A stretch of DNA of 64,000 nucleotides from Parasalinivibrio latis (GCF_036825535.1 NZ_CP098812.1:1798001-1862000), one strand, 5' to 3'. Positions 33,932-42,537 are shown, counted from the stretch's first letter. The notes: generated by a model from the letters alone, not told the origin. Program-made: numbers and translations.

Positions 33932-35604
33932 TTCTGGACAAACCAGTTTTTGAGACGTGAGAACAGGCCACATTCATCATGCTGGTGGAGCTGGTCGATC
34001 CGGTCCGCAATCTTATCCAGTACTGTTTCTGTTTCTTCATCTCCACCGAAGGGAAGACCGGTTAACAGCTCTACAGCATCATTGACATCTGACACATGCC
34101 AGATGTGAAATTTTCCTTGTTTAACGGCTTCGATGACGTCTTTGTTCAGGCAGAGATTGCTGAGATTGCTCTCTGGCAGAATAACACCTTGCTCCCCAGT
34201 TAGACCTCGGTGGGCACAGATACGATAAAACCCTTCGATTTTTTCATTCACGCCGCCTACAGCTTGTACCCGGCCAAATTGGTCAACAGCACCGGTTACC
34301 GCTATACGTTGGTAGATTGGCACGTTGGAAAGTGCACTAACAAGGGCACACAACTCGGCAAGAGATGCACTGTCGCCGTCGACTTCACAGTAAGATTGCT
34401 CAAATACAATGGAAGCAGAATAAGGCAGAGGCTGGTCAAGGTTTAAGGCTGCACTGACGAAAGCCTGCATGATCATCATGCCTTTGGCATGGATGTTACC
34501 GCCAAGCTCAGCTTTGCGTTCTACATCATTGATATCGCCGTCACCAAAATGGATAACGCAGGAGATACGAGCCGGTTCGCCGTATGCCATAGGGTGGCCT
34601 GGCATTTCGATGACAGTCAGGCCGTTCACCTGACCAATCTGTTCGCCTTCAGTATCTATGAAGACCTGCCCGTGGAAAATGTCTTCAACAGCGCGCTCTG
34701 GAAGGTACGATTCACGGAACAAGCGGGCAGTGCGGGCCGCCTCGACATGTTGCTCAGTGATAAAACCTTCACCTATTGCTTCATAGTTTGCTTCTGCGAG
34801 CAGTTGCTTTGTCCACATAGGGCAAAGCCAGACACGATTCTGGTCTTCCGCATAACGCGCACCGGCACGCATAAAGCTGTAGAGGGCTTCCTGACTGAGT
34901 TGTGACTCAGTGATTTGATTCTGATACCACTTTACTGAACCAATAAAGGGAAGAAGGTTGTCTTCAGTGATTTTCATATCCTGTTCGAATTCAGAATACA
35001 GACATAGGCCACTGAACAGGTCAGGCTCTACAGACTCGAAATCAGAAATTAACCCGCGATCACCGACTAGGATCAGCTTAACCTGCATTGTTTCGGGGTT
35101 TGGCAGGGAAGTGAACCTTCGTTCGTCAGCATTTCTCCAAGGGAGAGACTGGTTCAATAGCAGGGATTTCAGCGTTGGCCAGCAGGCAAATTGGGAAAGA
35201 AGTGAAGACAAGGACACGATTAGAACGCCATTTTGCGCTTCATGCACCAACCCTTTCACTGTCTGTGACGTTGTCACAGATTCCTTTTCAGGATAAACTG
35301 CACCGAATAGTGTCAACGGCGTAAAGTTATCGGCAATCACAACCGGCATATCTGGGTGAAGCTGAGTGACGGCGTCACTTATTAGCTGATAATAATTGTT
35401 GTTATCCGGAGCAGTGACAAGCATCGCGCCGGCACCCGATGGCGTGGACAACAAACGTTTAACACCGTCTGTCAGGCGCGGTTGCAACATCAGTGGATGT
35501 GCAGTTTCAATACCTGCAAATTCAGCGTTTAACGTTTCAAACTGGGTGTAGTCCGGCAGCAGATTCTGCCAATTCACTTTCTGCATAAAAACAATGTCAT
35601 TCAT
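33928..35604 (-). CDS. ycbZ: Lon-like protease without obvious AAA motor (YcbZ/LonH type)
   Basis: A 558-residue protein. The C-terminal S16 peptidase domain has the catalytic Ser in DGDSASLAELCAL and the Lys in GGVNEKIEGF. The N-terminal part resembles the Lon P-loop region but I see no intact Walker A. It occupies the ycbZ place between fabA and matP, as in E. coli. The start is uncertain between ATG 35604 and ATG 35586 (MQKVNWQNLLPD), as neither has a good ribosome site. A perfect matS lies inside the gene at 35265-35277. Confidence 0.9.
   Translation of the reverse strand: MNDIVFMQKVNWQNLLPDYTQFETLNAEFAGIETAHPLMLQPRLTDGVKRLLSTPSGAGAMLVTAPDNNNYYQLISDAVTQLHPDMPVVIADNFTPLTLFGAVYPEKESVTTSQTVKGLVHEAQNGVLIVSLSSLLSQFACWPTLKSLLLNQSLPWRNADERRFTSLPNPETMQVKLILVGDRGLISDFESVEPDLFSGLCLYSEFEQDMKITEDNLLPFIGSVKWYQNQITESQLSQEALYSFMRAGARYAEDQNRVWLCPMWTKQLLAEANYEAIGEGFITEQHVEAARTARLFRESYLPERAVEDIFHGQVFIDTEGEQIGQVNGLTVIEMPGHPMAYGEPARISCVIHFGDGDINDVERKAELGGNIHAKGMMIMQAFVSAALNLDQPLPYSASIVFEQSYCEVDGDSASLAELCALVSALSNVPIYQRIAVTGAVDQFGRVQAVGGVNEKIEGFYRICAHRGLTGEQGVILPESNLSNLCLNKDVIEAVKQGKFHIWHVSDVNDAVELLTGLPFGGDEETETVLDKIADRIDQLHQHDECGLFSRLKNWFVQN
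35265..35277. other. matS site (MatP binding), perfect
   Basis: GTGACGTTGTCAC matches GTGACRNYGTCAC fully. It lies 0.5 kb from matP itself, inside the Lon-like gene. Confidence 0.88.
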
Positions 35605-35740
35605 CGGTTCGAGGCCGGCAAGTATAAAACATTCCGGTGATAGACAGTAGGAGAAAGGCGGTCATGACCCAAATTCCTAAAAACTCGATCGAAATTCAGT
35701 TTTATTCTAGGCAATAGAAACGGTTAAGGATTATACTACT

Positions 35741-35753
35741 GTTACGGCGTCAC
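35741..35753. other. matS-like site (one mismatch) in front of matP
   Basis: GTTACGGCGTCAC differs from the matS consensus only at the third base. It lies 46 bases upstream of the matP ATG, where bound MatP could affect its own promoter. The same 13-mer recurs at 28858-28870 inside the glutaredoxin-like gene. Confidence 0.45.
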
Positions 35754-35799
35754 AGTGTTGCCAAACCTTTCACCAATTTAAGGACTGCGTGCAAACAAT

Positions 35800-36249
35800 A
35801 TGAAATATCAGCAGCTTGAAAATCTCGAATGTGGCTGGAAATGGACTTACCTGGTAAAGAAATGGAAAGATGGTGAGGCCATTACCCGCTATATCGATAC
35901 CAGCGAGGCAGAAGCGGCAGTAAAAGATCTTCTGGCGCTGGAGCACGAGCCAACCAAGGTTCTTAAGTGGATTGATTCACATATGGCCCCGGCTCTGGAC
36001 ATTAAATTGAAGCAAGCAATCCGTGCGAAGCGGAAGCGACACTTTAACGCGGAACAGACTCACACCCGTAAGAAGTCCATTGATCTTGATTACCGGGTCT
36101 GGGAAAAGTTGTCTACGAAAGCCCAGGAATTGGATGCAACGCTGTCTGACACTATTGAAATCCTTTTAAGCGAAGCAAACCGTTCTAATAAAGCCGATGA
36201 GAAAGTCAGCGAACTCAAACGTGATTTAAGCCAGCTTTTAGACCTGTGA
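35800..36249 (+). CDS. matP: Macrodomain Ter protein MatP
   Basis: The 149-residue protein matches E. coli MatP: MKYQQLENLECGWKW, then LVKKWKDGEAITRYI, a basic AKRKRHFNAE segment and the ribbon-helix-helix KKSIDLDYRVWEKL. A C-terminal coiled coil (EKVSELKRDLSQLL) that bridges distant sites closes it. MatP dimers bind matS, compact the terminus and interact with the divisome through ZapB. Its presence within sight of several perfect matS sites and dif supports the terminus reading of this window. A PPC-domain gene follows after six bases. Confidence 0.97.
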   Translation: MKYQQLENLECGWKWTYLVKKWKDGEAITRYIDTSEAEAAVKDLLALEHEPTKVLKWIDSHMAPALDIKLKQAIRAKRKRHFNAEQTHTRKKSIDLDYRVWEKLSTKAQELDATLSDTIEILLSEANRSNKADEKVSELKRDLSQLLDL

Positions 36250-36255
36250 TTTAGA

Positions 36256-36666
36256 ATGAGTAGCATGATTCATGCTTTCCGGTTAACCCGTGGAGCAGAC
36301 CTGAAAGCGTCGATCCTTGAGGCCGTCAACCAGTTAAATATTTCAGCCGGCTGTGTGCTTTCAGTCGTCGGATGCCTTTCCAAAGCAGGAATCAGGCTGG
36401 CAGATGAAACTCAGGAACTTGCACTAGAAGGCCCCCTCGAAATTATCCACCTGTCCGGAACATTAACCCCAGAGCATGTTCACCTGCATATTAGTGTTGC
36501 AGACAGGGAAGGGAAAGTAACCGGCGGGCATGTTCTGGAAGGTTGCACAGTTAGCCATACTGCTGAAGTATGCCTGATGGCATTCAATGAGCTGAAATTT
36601 TCCCGTGAATTTGACAAATCGACAGGATTTTCTGAGTTAAAAATTCAAACTGACATTCCCTCCTGA
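36256..36666 (+). CDS. PPC-domain (DUF296) protein
   Basis: A 136-residue protein with a single PPC/DUF296 domain: FRLTRGADLKASI, then GCVLSVVGCLSKAGI, IIHLSGTL, HLHISVADREGKVTGGHV and EGCTVSHTAEVCLMAF. The His/Gly-rich motif (HVHLHIS, GGHV) is the family core and may bind a metal. Bacterial members are trimeric, with proposed DNA-binding or enzymatic roles, and the function is unproven. It probably shares the matP transcript (6-base gap). The start could also be ATG 36265. Confidence 0.88.
   Translation: MSSMIHAFRLTRGADLKASILEAVNQLNISAGCVLSVVGCLSKAGIRLADETQELALEGPLEIIHLSGTLTPEHVHLHISVADREGKVTGGHVLEGCTVSHTAEVCLMAFNELKFSREFDKSTGFSELKIQTDIPS
36506..36513 (+). other. KOPS-like octamer
   Basis: GGGAAGGG matches GGGNAGGG and points towards dif. 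It lies in the PPC-domain gene. Confidence 0.35.
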
Positions 36667-36771
36667 GCATCATTCCCAGTTGGTTTCTGTATGTGATTCA
36701 ATCAATCAGATAGCTTTTACCTTATTTGGTGGAGCCGCATCCAGATGGATATGATAGCATTCTGTCATACA

Positions 36772-36784
36772 GTTACATTGTCAC
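36772..36784. other. matS-like site (one mismatch)
   Basis: GTTACATTGTCAC has the same third-base change as the copy in front of matP. It lies in the promoter region of the small gene at 36801. Confidence 0.35.
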
Positions 36785-36800
36785 GTATTAATGTGGAAAT

Positions 36801-37058
36801 ATGGGAACATATACTCTGCGCTGCAGCTGCGACCAAGATTTTGATATTGAACGGCTAAAAGATATTTACGAAGAAAAAACGGCATCACAAGCATTAATGA
36901 GGGCTGCTGCGAATGTCCCGGAGTTACTGGCAGAAATAGAACACCTTAAAGCCGAGCTTCAATTGGTAAAAGGGCAAAATGAAACCTGGCGGGAAGCCAC
37001 TGAGGGGTTGTTTTCAAACCTGAAAACACTCCAGAATTTAAAAAATGGGAAGGTTTAG
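36801..37058 (+). CDS. Small protein, RHH-like start plus coiled coil, unknown
   Basis: An 85-residue protein I do not recognise. Residues 4-40 (YTLRCSC, then ERLKDIYEEKTASQALMRAA) have the strand-helix-helix pattern of small ribbon-helix-helix proteins. Residues 42-80 (LLAEIEHLKAELQLVKGQNE) form a coiled coil. A CxC lies near the N-terminus. GGA sits close to the ATG. It overlaps the convergent exporter gene by four bases at the 3' ends. It could be a small DNA-binding protein, but that is inference. Confidence 0.65.
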   Translation: MGTYTLRCSCDQDFDIERLKDIYEEKTASQALMRAAANVPELLAEIEHLKAELQLVKGQNETWREATEGLFSNLKTLQNLKNGKV

Positions 37059-37678
37059 CGACTCGTTGCCAAAAGCGTTGCGCCTGCTCCAGCAAATGTA
37101 AAGCCAAACAGGCGACTTAGCCACTTACCAGATTTGGAATTTTGCGTTGTTTTAACGAACACTTTTGCCACCATTGAATATGTCATAAGACAACAAAATG
37201 AAAACCCGGTGAAGGTTGCTACAAGCAATGTGAATTGTGGAATCAGCGCACTTTCTGTCGTAATGAACTGAGGGAAAAGTGCAGTGGTGAACAGTATGGC
37301 TTTAGGATTGGTGAGGGCAACTAAAATGCCCTGAATAAACAGGGAGGCAGAGTTGCGTTGAATTCCCGCTTTGTGGCTGCAAACGCTGAGGTTAATGCCT
37401 TCTCGCCATAGCTTTAGACCAAGATAAAATAGGTAAAGTGCACCTATAATCTTTAGCATTGTAAATGCAATTGATGAGTAGAGAATGAGGGCACCCAGCC
37501 CGAGCACTGATCCGGTTGACATAATGAACAAACCGGAAATATTCCCTAAAATGGTGAAGACCGCTCGTCTTGGGCCTAATTGAAGGCTGTGTAGAATGAC
37601 AAGGAGAATCGCTGGTCCAGGAGTAACAGTTGCTACAAATGCGATAGCACTGAAAGCGAGCCAGGCATTCCATTCCAT
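37055..37678 (-). CDS. LysE/RhtB-family amino acid exporter
   Basis: A 207-residue inner-membrane protein with six predicted hydrophobic segments. Family motifs are FVATVTPGPAILLV near the N-terminus, LGNISGLF, LKIIGALYLFYLGLKLWR and GILVALTNPKAILFTTALFPQF. Members export amino acids or homoserine lactone-like compounds and the substrate is not predictable. The stop overlaps the convergent 85-residue gene. Copy B of a 21-bp repeat lies 67 bases upstream of the start. Confidence 0.92.
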   Translation of the reverse strand: MEWNAWLAFSAIAFVATVTPGPAILLVILHSLQLGPRRAVFTILGNISGLFIMSTGSVLGLGALILYSSIAFTMLKIIGALYLFYLGLKLWREGINLSVCSHKAGIQRNSASLFIQGILVALTNPKAILFTTALFPQFITTESALIPQFTLLVATFTGFSFCCLMTYSMVAKVFVKTTQNSKSGKWLSRLFGFTFAGAGATLLATSR

Positions 37679-37744
37679 GGGTAATTACCTATATTTATTG
37701 ATTCCTTTCAAGCCATGTTAACTAAGTTTTCCAGCCAAAACCAA

Positions 37745-37765
37745 TCTAACGCACTATAACTAGAT
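37745..37765 (+). repeat. 21-bp dispersed repeat, copy B
   Basis: This is the partner of 33184-33204 with one difference in 21 bases. It lies in the gap between the exporter start and the ndh terminator. Confidence 0.7.
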
Positions 37766-37864
37766 ATTCTCCCGTTTAATTTACCAACTAATTATCATGT
37801 TGTTATACCTTTAAATCACTTATTACATCCTTGCATTAAATTCAGACATACTGTCCTGCAGAAA

Positions 37865-37892
37865 AAAGCCCCGGCTGAAAGGCTGGGGCTTT
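37865..37892 (-). terminator. ndh terminator
   Basis: The 11-pair stem (AAAGCCCC.../...GGGGCTTT, one G-T pair) is followed on the minus strand by six T. It lies 30 bases past the ndh stop. Confidence 0.88.
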
Positions 37893-37921
37893 AAAGAGTC
37901 GGACGTCCTTATGGCTGCGTC

Positions 37922-39148
37922 TTAAATACCGTATGGTTTGAAGACAGACTTAAGCCGTTTAGCAATCATCAGCCGTGATACCGTAAATACGCCAGATACG
38001 GTACGTTGGTGGAGACGGAAAATGGTGTCATAAAGGCGTCGAATAACACGGCCTTGAAGAACCAGTTTTCCTTCCATTTTTGTGCCGGGTGCAAATGTAC
38101 CAACGGCAAAGTGGTGACCGACAGCTACCAGCATTCCGCTGTCATGGAACACAAAATCAGTGAGTGGTTTGCCACGTAGGTGTTGACCAAGGCTTTTTGC
38201 TAAATGAACCGCTGCCCGGTTTGCTGCCTGTGCTTTCGGTGGAACAAAGCTGCCGTCTGGTTGAGGGATTGCAGCACAATCACCAAGCGCAAAGATGCAA
38301 TCGTCGACTGTAGTTTGCAGGGTAGGTTTCACCTCAATCTGATTCATTCGGTTGTAGCTAAGACCACCTACATTACGCAACCAGTCCGGTGCTTTGACCC
38401 CTGCAGCCCAAAACTGAAGGTCAGCCTTGAGACTGCGATTGTCGACAGTTTCCATACCTGCTTCAGTCACTTCGCGGATACGGGTTTCCAACAATACATT
38501 TATGCCATTACGTTCCAGTTCTTTAAGTACCTTTCCCGACATCTTTTCCGGGCTGTTTGGCAACACGCGACCGGCAGCCTCAATCAGGTTAATGGACAAC
38601 GTAGAGGCGTTATAACGTTTCAGTTTTTTGCTTACGCGGGCAAGTTCTGCGGCCAACTCGACACCCGTTGCACCGGCTCCGACAATATTAATGGTACGGT
38701 CAACGCCATCGCGCAGGATGCTGCTGACTTTGTGCCATGCCATACGTGCTTCATTGGCAGAGTCCAGGAATACACAATTATCTTTCGCCCCAGGGGTATT
38801 GAAATCATTGCTGATTGCACCAATGCAAACGACCAGGTAGTCATAGTTGACTGCGCATTGTGTACCATCCGGACGACGCACGCTGACTTGTTTGTTTTCA
38901 CGGTCAATATCCGTCATTGCTGCCTGGTAGTGCTGATAGCCGTGGCGGGCTCCATGAGTGAAATAACAGACAGTATCCAGGTCACTGTCAAAGGTGCCTG
39001 CCGCAATTTCATGAAGACGTGGTTTCCAGTAGTGATGGGTTTCCGGTTCAACAAGGATGATTTCATCTTCCTTCCGAACAGCCTTACCCAGTAAGGTCGA
39101 CAGTTCGATACCGGCAGCGCCGCCGCCTACCACAACGATTCGTGACAT
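37922..39148 (-). CDS. ndh: Type II NADH:quinone oxidoreductase (NDH-2)
   Basis: The 408-residue single-subunit flavoprotein passes electrons from NADH to quinone without proton pumping. The FAD motif is VVVGGGAAGIEL at the N-terminus and the NADH motif is IVGAGATGVELAAEL (about 160). FALGDCAAIP and PPKAQAANRAAVHLA are family segments. The C-terminal amphipathic region (VFTVSRLMIAKRLKSVF) gives membrane contact. It is monocistronic with its own terminator. The long upstream gap holds a tandem palindromic motif. Confidence 0.95.
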   Translation of the reverse strand: MSRIVVVGGGAAGIELSTLLGKAVRKEDEIILVEPETHHYWKPRLHEIAAGTFDSDLDTVCYFTHGARHGYQHYQAAMTDIDRENKQVSVRRPDGTQCAVNYDYLVVCIGAISNDFNTPGAKDNCVFLDSANEARMAWHKVSSILRDGVDRTINIVGAGATGVELAAELARVSKKLKRYNASTLSINLIEAAGRVLPNSPEKMSGKVLKELERNGINVLLETRIREVTEAGMETVDNRSLKADLQFWAAGVKAPDWLRNVGGLSYNRMNQIEVKPTLQTTVDDCIFALGDCAAIPQPDGSFVPPKAQAANRAAVHLAKSLGQHLRGKPLTDFVFHDSGMLVAVGHHFAVGTFAPGTKMEGKLVLQGRVIRRLYDTIFRLHQRTVSGVFTVSRLMIAKRLKSVFKPYGI

Positions 39149-39697
39149 ATAAAAGCCTCATAAAATGTTGATCGCCTGGCACACTGCCAAACGACAAAAA
39201 ATTCTTTGCGCTATCCGGCGCTGTCAGATTCAGTCAATTGAAATGAGCCGCAGAGCGGCCGGGTGTTGCAGCAAGGGCGGTTTGGGTTTTGGCTGACCTT
39301 ACGCCTGTGTCTTCATCAGTTAAGTACCGGAGGCTGAGTTATATGTTCTTGGTGCCTCAAGCGTTTTTTGTGCACACATATTCACTTTAATGTGTACACA
39401 TACTATTTTTAGTAATTGTGTGATGAATGACGCATATATATGACTATAAGTCTCTTGAAAGTTCAATTTATCACGTGAATATAACCAGCAAATTTGAATC
39501 AAGTGTTCATAGTTTCAGCGTTTCGGTGTTATCTGGCTGGGTTATGCTCAAAACTGTCTCTTTGTTATCGAACTTTATTAGTCATGCAGTGACAAAAAAG
39601 GAGACAGCTTGAGTAGTATTCATGTCAGCTAAACCAAAGTCAGGTTTTGCATAAATTTGCTCTCACCCCAGATATTCCCCGGTCACGGGCACTCGGT
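39149..39697. promoter_or_regulatory. Gene-free region upstream of ndh with tandem palindromes
   Basis: About 550 bases lie between the ndh start and the end of the symporter gene, both on the minus strand. The notable content is a pair of TGTGYACACATA strings, listed separately. The rest is AT-rich. A 61-codon frame on the plus strand has no recognisable features and I do not call it. Confidence 0.35.
39369..39402. promoter_or_regulatory. Tandem palindromic operator-like pair
   Basis: TGTGCACACATA (39369-39380) and TGTGTACACATA (39391-39402) start 22 bases apart, about two helical turns. The second includes the perfect palindrome ATGTGTACACAT. They lie 220-250 bases upstream of ndh. The spacing suggests two regulator dimers on one DNA face. 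I cannot name the regulator. Confidence 0.4.
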
Positions 39698-40987
39698 CTA
39701 TTGACGGACTGATGGATAGTGCACTGGTTTTAACCTGGAATCAGTGGGTTGTGTCCATCTGTCCACCACCAGCGCTGCAATCAAATCACCTTCAACATTG
39801 ACTGCAGTCCGGAACGTGTCGAGAGGTCTTTCGATAATCAGAAGTATAGCGATTGCCTCGAACGGGATCCCGGCGGCAAGGAGGACCAACTGCATTCCAG
39901 ACATAGATCCGGATGGCATTCCCGGTGCACCGAGTGAAGACACCATAGCCATGATGAAAATCATCACTAAGCCGGTCGTTCCCAGGTCAACACCATACAG
40001 TTGAGCCAGAAAAATTGCCGCTACACCTTCAAAAAGAGCTGTACCATCCATATTCATGATTGCACCCAGCGGTAGCACCATGCTCCTTGTTGGCTGGGAG
40101 ATGCCAAGATTTTGCTCCGCGACTTGAAGCGAAAGAGGGAGTGTTGCGGAACTGGATGAGGTAGCGAATGCCATTGCCATTGGTGATGCAATTGCCCTAA
40201 AGAGCTTTTTAAATGAGATACCTGTAGCGAGCTTGGCAATACCCGGTAATACGACAAGGCCGTGAACTGCTGTTAAAACAAAAACAACCAGTGCGAAGGT
40301 TGCCAACTCACTCCATATCCGGTTTCCTCCTGCAATAGAAAAATCAAAGACAATGGCAAATACGGCAACGGGGGAAAACTTCACAATGCTGCCTACCAGC
40401 TGGTTTAGTGCTTTGTTTACGCCCTCAATAACCGAAAAAACGGGATGGTTGCTGGGAACTGCCGCAAGAAGTGACAACCCCAGAAAAACAGAAAACGTCA
40501 CAATGGCAAGCAGGTTAGTTTCTGCCAGTGCTTTGACTGGGTTTACCGTCGCTAAATCAACAAGTTTTGTGACAATGCTTGCCAGTGGCGCAGAGCTCCC
40601 ATCTATAAGTTGAACCCCCGGTGCGAGTGTTACACTGGTAATATCCGGCATTGGCGGCCACGGAGGTAATGCCAGGGAGACGCCAAGACCCAGCGCAATG
40701 GCAAGCACTGAGGTGAGGGTATAAAAAGCGATGGTTTTCATACCAAGCGACCTGAACCGAACCATGCTACCAATTCCTGATATTCCCTGTAGCAATGAAA
40801 ACAGTACGACCAACCCGACCACCATTTTCAGCAAGCCGATGTAGGTTGTTTTCAGCACCATCAACAGTACAAACCAGGATGAGTGTTCAATATTTGGTGT
40901 AGCACCCATGAGCCCGGCCAGTATCCAGGCCACCAAGCCAGCAGTAGCAAGTTGAAAGGGAAGGGACATTACTATTCTTGTTTTCAT
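39698..40987 (-). CDS. Sodium:dicarboxylate/amino acid symporter (DAACS)
   Basis: A 429-residue membrane transporter of the GltP/DctA/SstT superfamily. The diagnostic motifs are the serine-rich hairpin ATSSSSATLPLSL (about 290), NMDGTALFEGVAAIF (about 320) and NVEGDLIAALVVD near the C-terminus. These are the substrate and Na+ sites in GltPh. The substrate is probably glutamate/aspartate, dicarboxylate or a neutral amino acid, but the exact one is unclear. It starts 77 bases downstream of the adhC stop, past a strong terminator, so it is probably transcribed separately. Confidence 0.9.
   Translation of the reverse strand: MKTRIVMSLPFQLATAGLVAWILAGLMGATPNIEHSSWFVLLMVLKTTYIGLLKMVVGLVVLFSLLQGISGIGSMVRFRSLGMKTIAFYTLTSVLAIALGLGVSLALPPWPPMPDITSVTLAPGVQLIDGSSAPLASIVTKLVDLATVNPVKALAETNLLAIVTFSVFLGLSLLAAVPSNHPVFSVIEGVNKALNQLVGSIVKFSPVAVFAIVFDFSIAGGNRIWSELATFALVVFVLTAVHGLVVLPGIAKLATGISFKKLFRAIASPMAMAFATSSSSATLPLSLQVAEQNLGISQPTRSMVLPLGAIMNMDGTALFEGVAAIFLAQLYGVDLGTTGLVMIFIMAMVSSLGAPGMPSGSMSGMQLVLLAAGIPFEAIAILLIIERPLDTFRTAVNVEGDLIAALVVDRWTQPTDSRLKPVHYPSVRQ
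40958..40965 (+). other. KOPS-like octamer
   Basis: GGGAAGGG matches GGGNAGGG and points towards dif, 5.9 kb away. Confidence 0.4.
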
Positions 40988-41012
40988 TTTGTGGTCCGTT
41001 GTCGTTGCTGCA

Positions 41013-41040
41013 AAAAAGAACAGCCTCCGGGGAGGCTGTT
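41013..41040 (-). terminator. adhC terminator
   Basis: The perfect 10-base stem AACAGCCTCC/GGAGGCTGTT is followed on the minus strand by TCTTTTTTG. It lies 24 bases after the adhC stop. Confidence 0.92.
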
Positions 41041-41063
41041 TCTGATAACGAAAAAGACAGGTG

Positions 41064-42194
41064 TTACTTGTTGTAATGGATAACAGTGCGGATGCTTTCG
41101 CCCTTATGCATCAGTTCAAATGCTTCGTTTATTTCATTCAGGCCCATTGTGTGGGTAATGAAATCATTGAGCTTGAACTCGCCTGCCATATAACGCTCTA
41201 CAATTTCAGGCAGTTCAGAACGGCCTTTTACACCACCGAATGCAGAACCGCGCCATACTCGACCGGTTACCAGCTGGAACGGACGGGTAGAGATTTCCTG
41301 ACCAGCACCGGCAACACCGATAATTACAGATTCTCCCCAGCCCTTATGACAGCATTCCAGGGCAGAACGCATAACGTTTACGTTACCGATACATTCGAAG
41401 GAGAAATCAACGCCACCATCAGTAAGCTCAACAATGACATCCTGAATCGGCTTGTCGTACTTGGTAGGGTTGATGCAATCAGTCGCGCCAAGTTGTTGTG
41501 CCAGTTCAAATTTGCTTTCATTGATATCAACGGCAATGATGCGGCTCGCCTTTGCCATTTGGGCTCCGATGACAGCAGAAAGGCCAATGCCACCCAAGCC
41601 AAAGATAGCAACAGTGTCACCTTCTTTAACTTTTGCTGTGTTAAGCACTGCACCCATACCAGTGGTAACACCACATCCCAGCAGACAAACCTCTTCCAGT
41701 GGTGCTTCTTTATTTACTTTTGCCAGCGAAATTTCAGGCAGGACGGTGTACTCAGAAAACGTTGAGCAGCCCATGTAATGGAAAATTGGCTGTCCGTCTT
41801 TATAGAATCGGGTAGTACCGTCAGGCATCAGTCCCTTGCCCTGAGTTTCACGAATCTTCTGGCACAGGTTGGTTTTGCCTGACTTGCAGAATTTACATTC
41901 GCCACATTCCGGGGTGTACAGCGGAATAACATGGTCTCCAACTTGTACACTGGTGACACCTTCTCCAACCATTTCAACAATGCCGCCACCTTCATGACCC
42001 AGAATGGCAGGGAAGATCCCTTCAGGATCATCGCCTGACAGGGTGAATGCATCAGTATGACAAACGCCGGTTGCGATAATGCGTACAAGTACTTCCCCGG
42101 CTTTTGGCAGCATCACATCCACTTCTTCAATAGACAGTGGTTGGTTAGGGCCCCAAGCTACAGCTGCTTTGGATTTAATAAATTGTTCAGTCAT
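41064..42194 (-). CDS. frmA: S-(hydroxymethyl)glutathione dehydrogenase (class III ADH)
   Basis: The 376-residue zinc alcohol dehydrogenase detoxifies formaldehyde as its glutathione adduct and also reduces S-nitrosoglutathione. The catalytic zinc ligands lie in GVCHTDAFTLSG and GHEGGGIVE. The structural zinc cysteines are CGECKFCKSGKTNLC. The NAD fold is IFGLGGIGLSAVIGA, and the class III signature is GCGVTTGMGAVLNTAKV. No frmB esterase or FrmR regulator gene is adjacent, unlike many clusters. It is also called adhC. Confidence 0.95.
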   Translation of the reverse strand: MTEQFIKSKAAVAWGPNQPLSIEEVDVMLPKAGEVLVRIIATGVCHTDAFTLSGDDPEGIFPAILGHEGGGIVEMVGEGVTSVQVGDHVIPLYTPECGECKFCKSGKTNLCQKIRETQGKGLMPDGTTRFYKDGQPIFHYMGCSTFSEYTVLPEISLAKVNKEAPLEEVCLLGCGVTTGMGAVLNTAKVKEGDTVAIFGLGGIGLSAVIGAQMAKASRIIAVDINESKFELAQQLGATDCINPTKYDKPIQDVIVELTDGGVDFSFECIGNVNVMRSALECCHKGWGESVIIGVAGAGQEISTRPFQLVTGRVWRGSAFGGVKGRSELPEIVERYMAGEFKLNDFITHTMGLNEINEAFELMHKGESIRTVIHYNK

Positions 42195-42537
42195 TTCTCT
42201 ACCTTTATTCTTTTAACCGGCACCGTGCCGGCTGTGCGCTTTGGCAATACGGGAAGCCAATTAAGCGCCTCCGTTTCGATGGGGGGCATTCTATTGATTT
42301 CTTATCCGTTGATAATCGGCCTAATGCGTAAATGACTTTTACAGATCAGTAAAAATCCAGCGGGGAAAAAGGGTGGATTGTTACACCCAGTAAATAGTTG
42401 CCTGCAGTCGAAAGGGGGGCTGGAGCAAGAAAATTAGGTGGGAAAGTTTAGTTCAGGTACCTGATATAAGGTTAAGGCCCAAAGGTTTCGGTAAAGCACC
42501 CGCCAGGAAAGGCGGGCGCTGGGATGGTTTGGGTATA
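42195..42537. promoter_or_regulatory. Intergenic region frmA / dcuC
   Basis: About 340 bases hold the frmA promoter (minus strand) and the dcuC terminator hairpin at 42495-42520. I see no FrmR-like operator and no open frame. Confidence 0.3.
42495..42520 (-). terminator. dcuC terminator (weak T-run)
   Basis: The arms AGCACCCGCC/GGCGGGCGCT have one mismatch and loop AGGAAA. The minus strand continues with only three T. It begins 17 bases after the dcuC stop. Confidence 0.6.

Noticed and set aside
38204..39094. Long open frame (296 codons) antisense to ndh
   Set aside because: Same reason: full overlap with a clear NDH-2 gene and no recognisable protein features.
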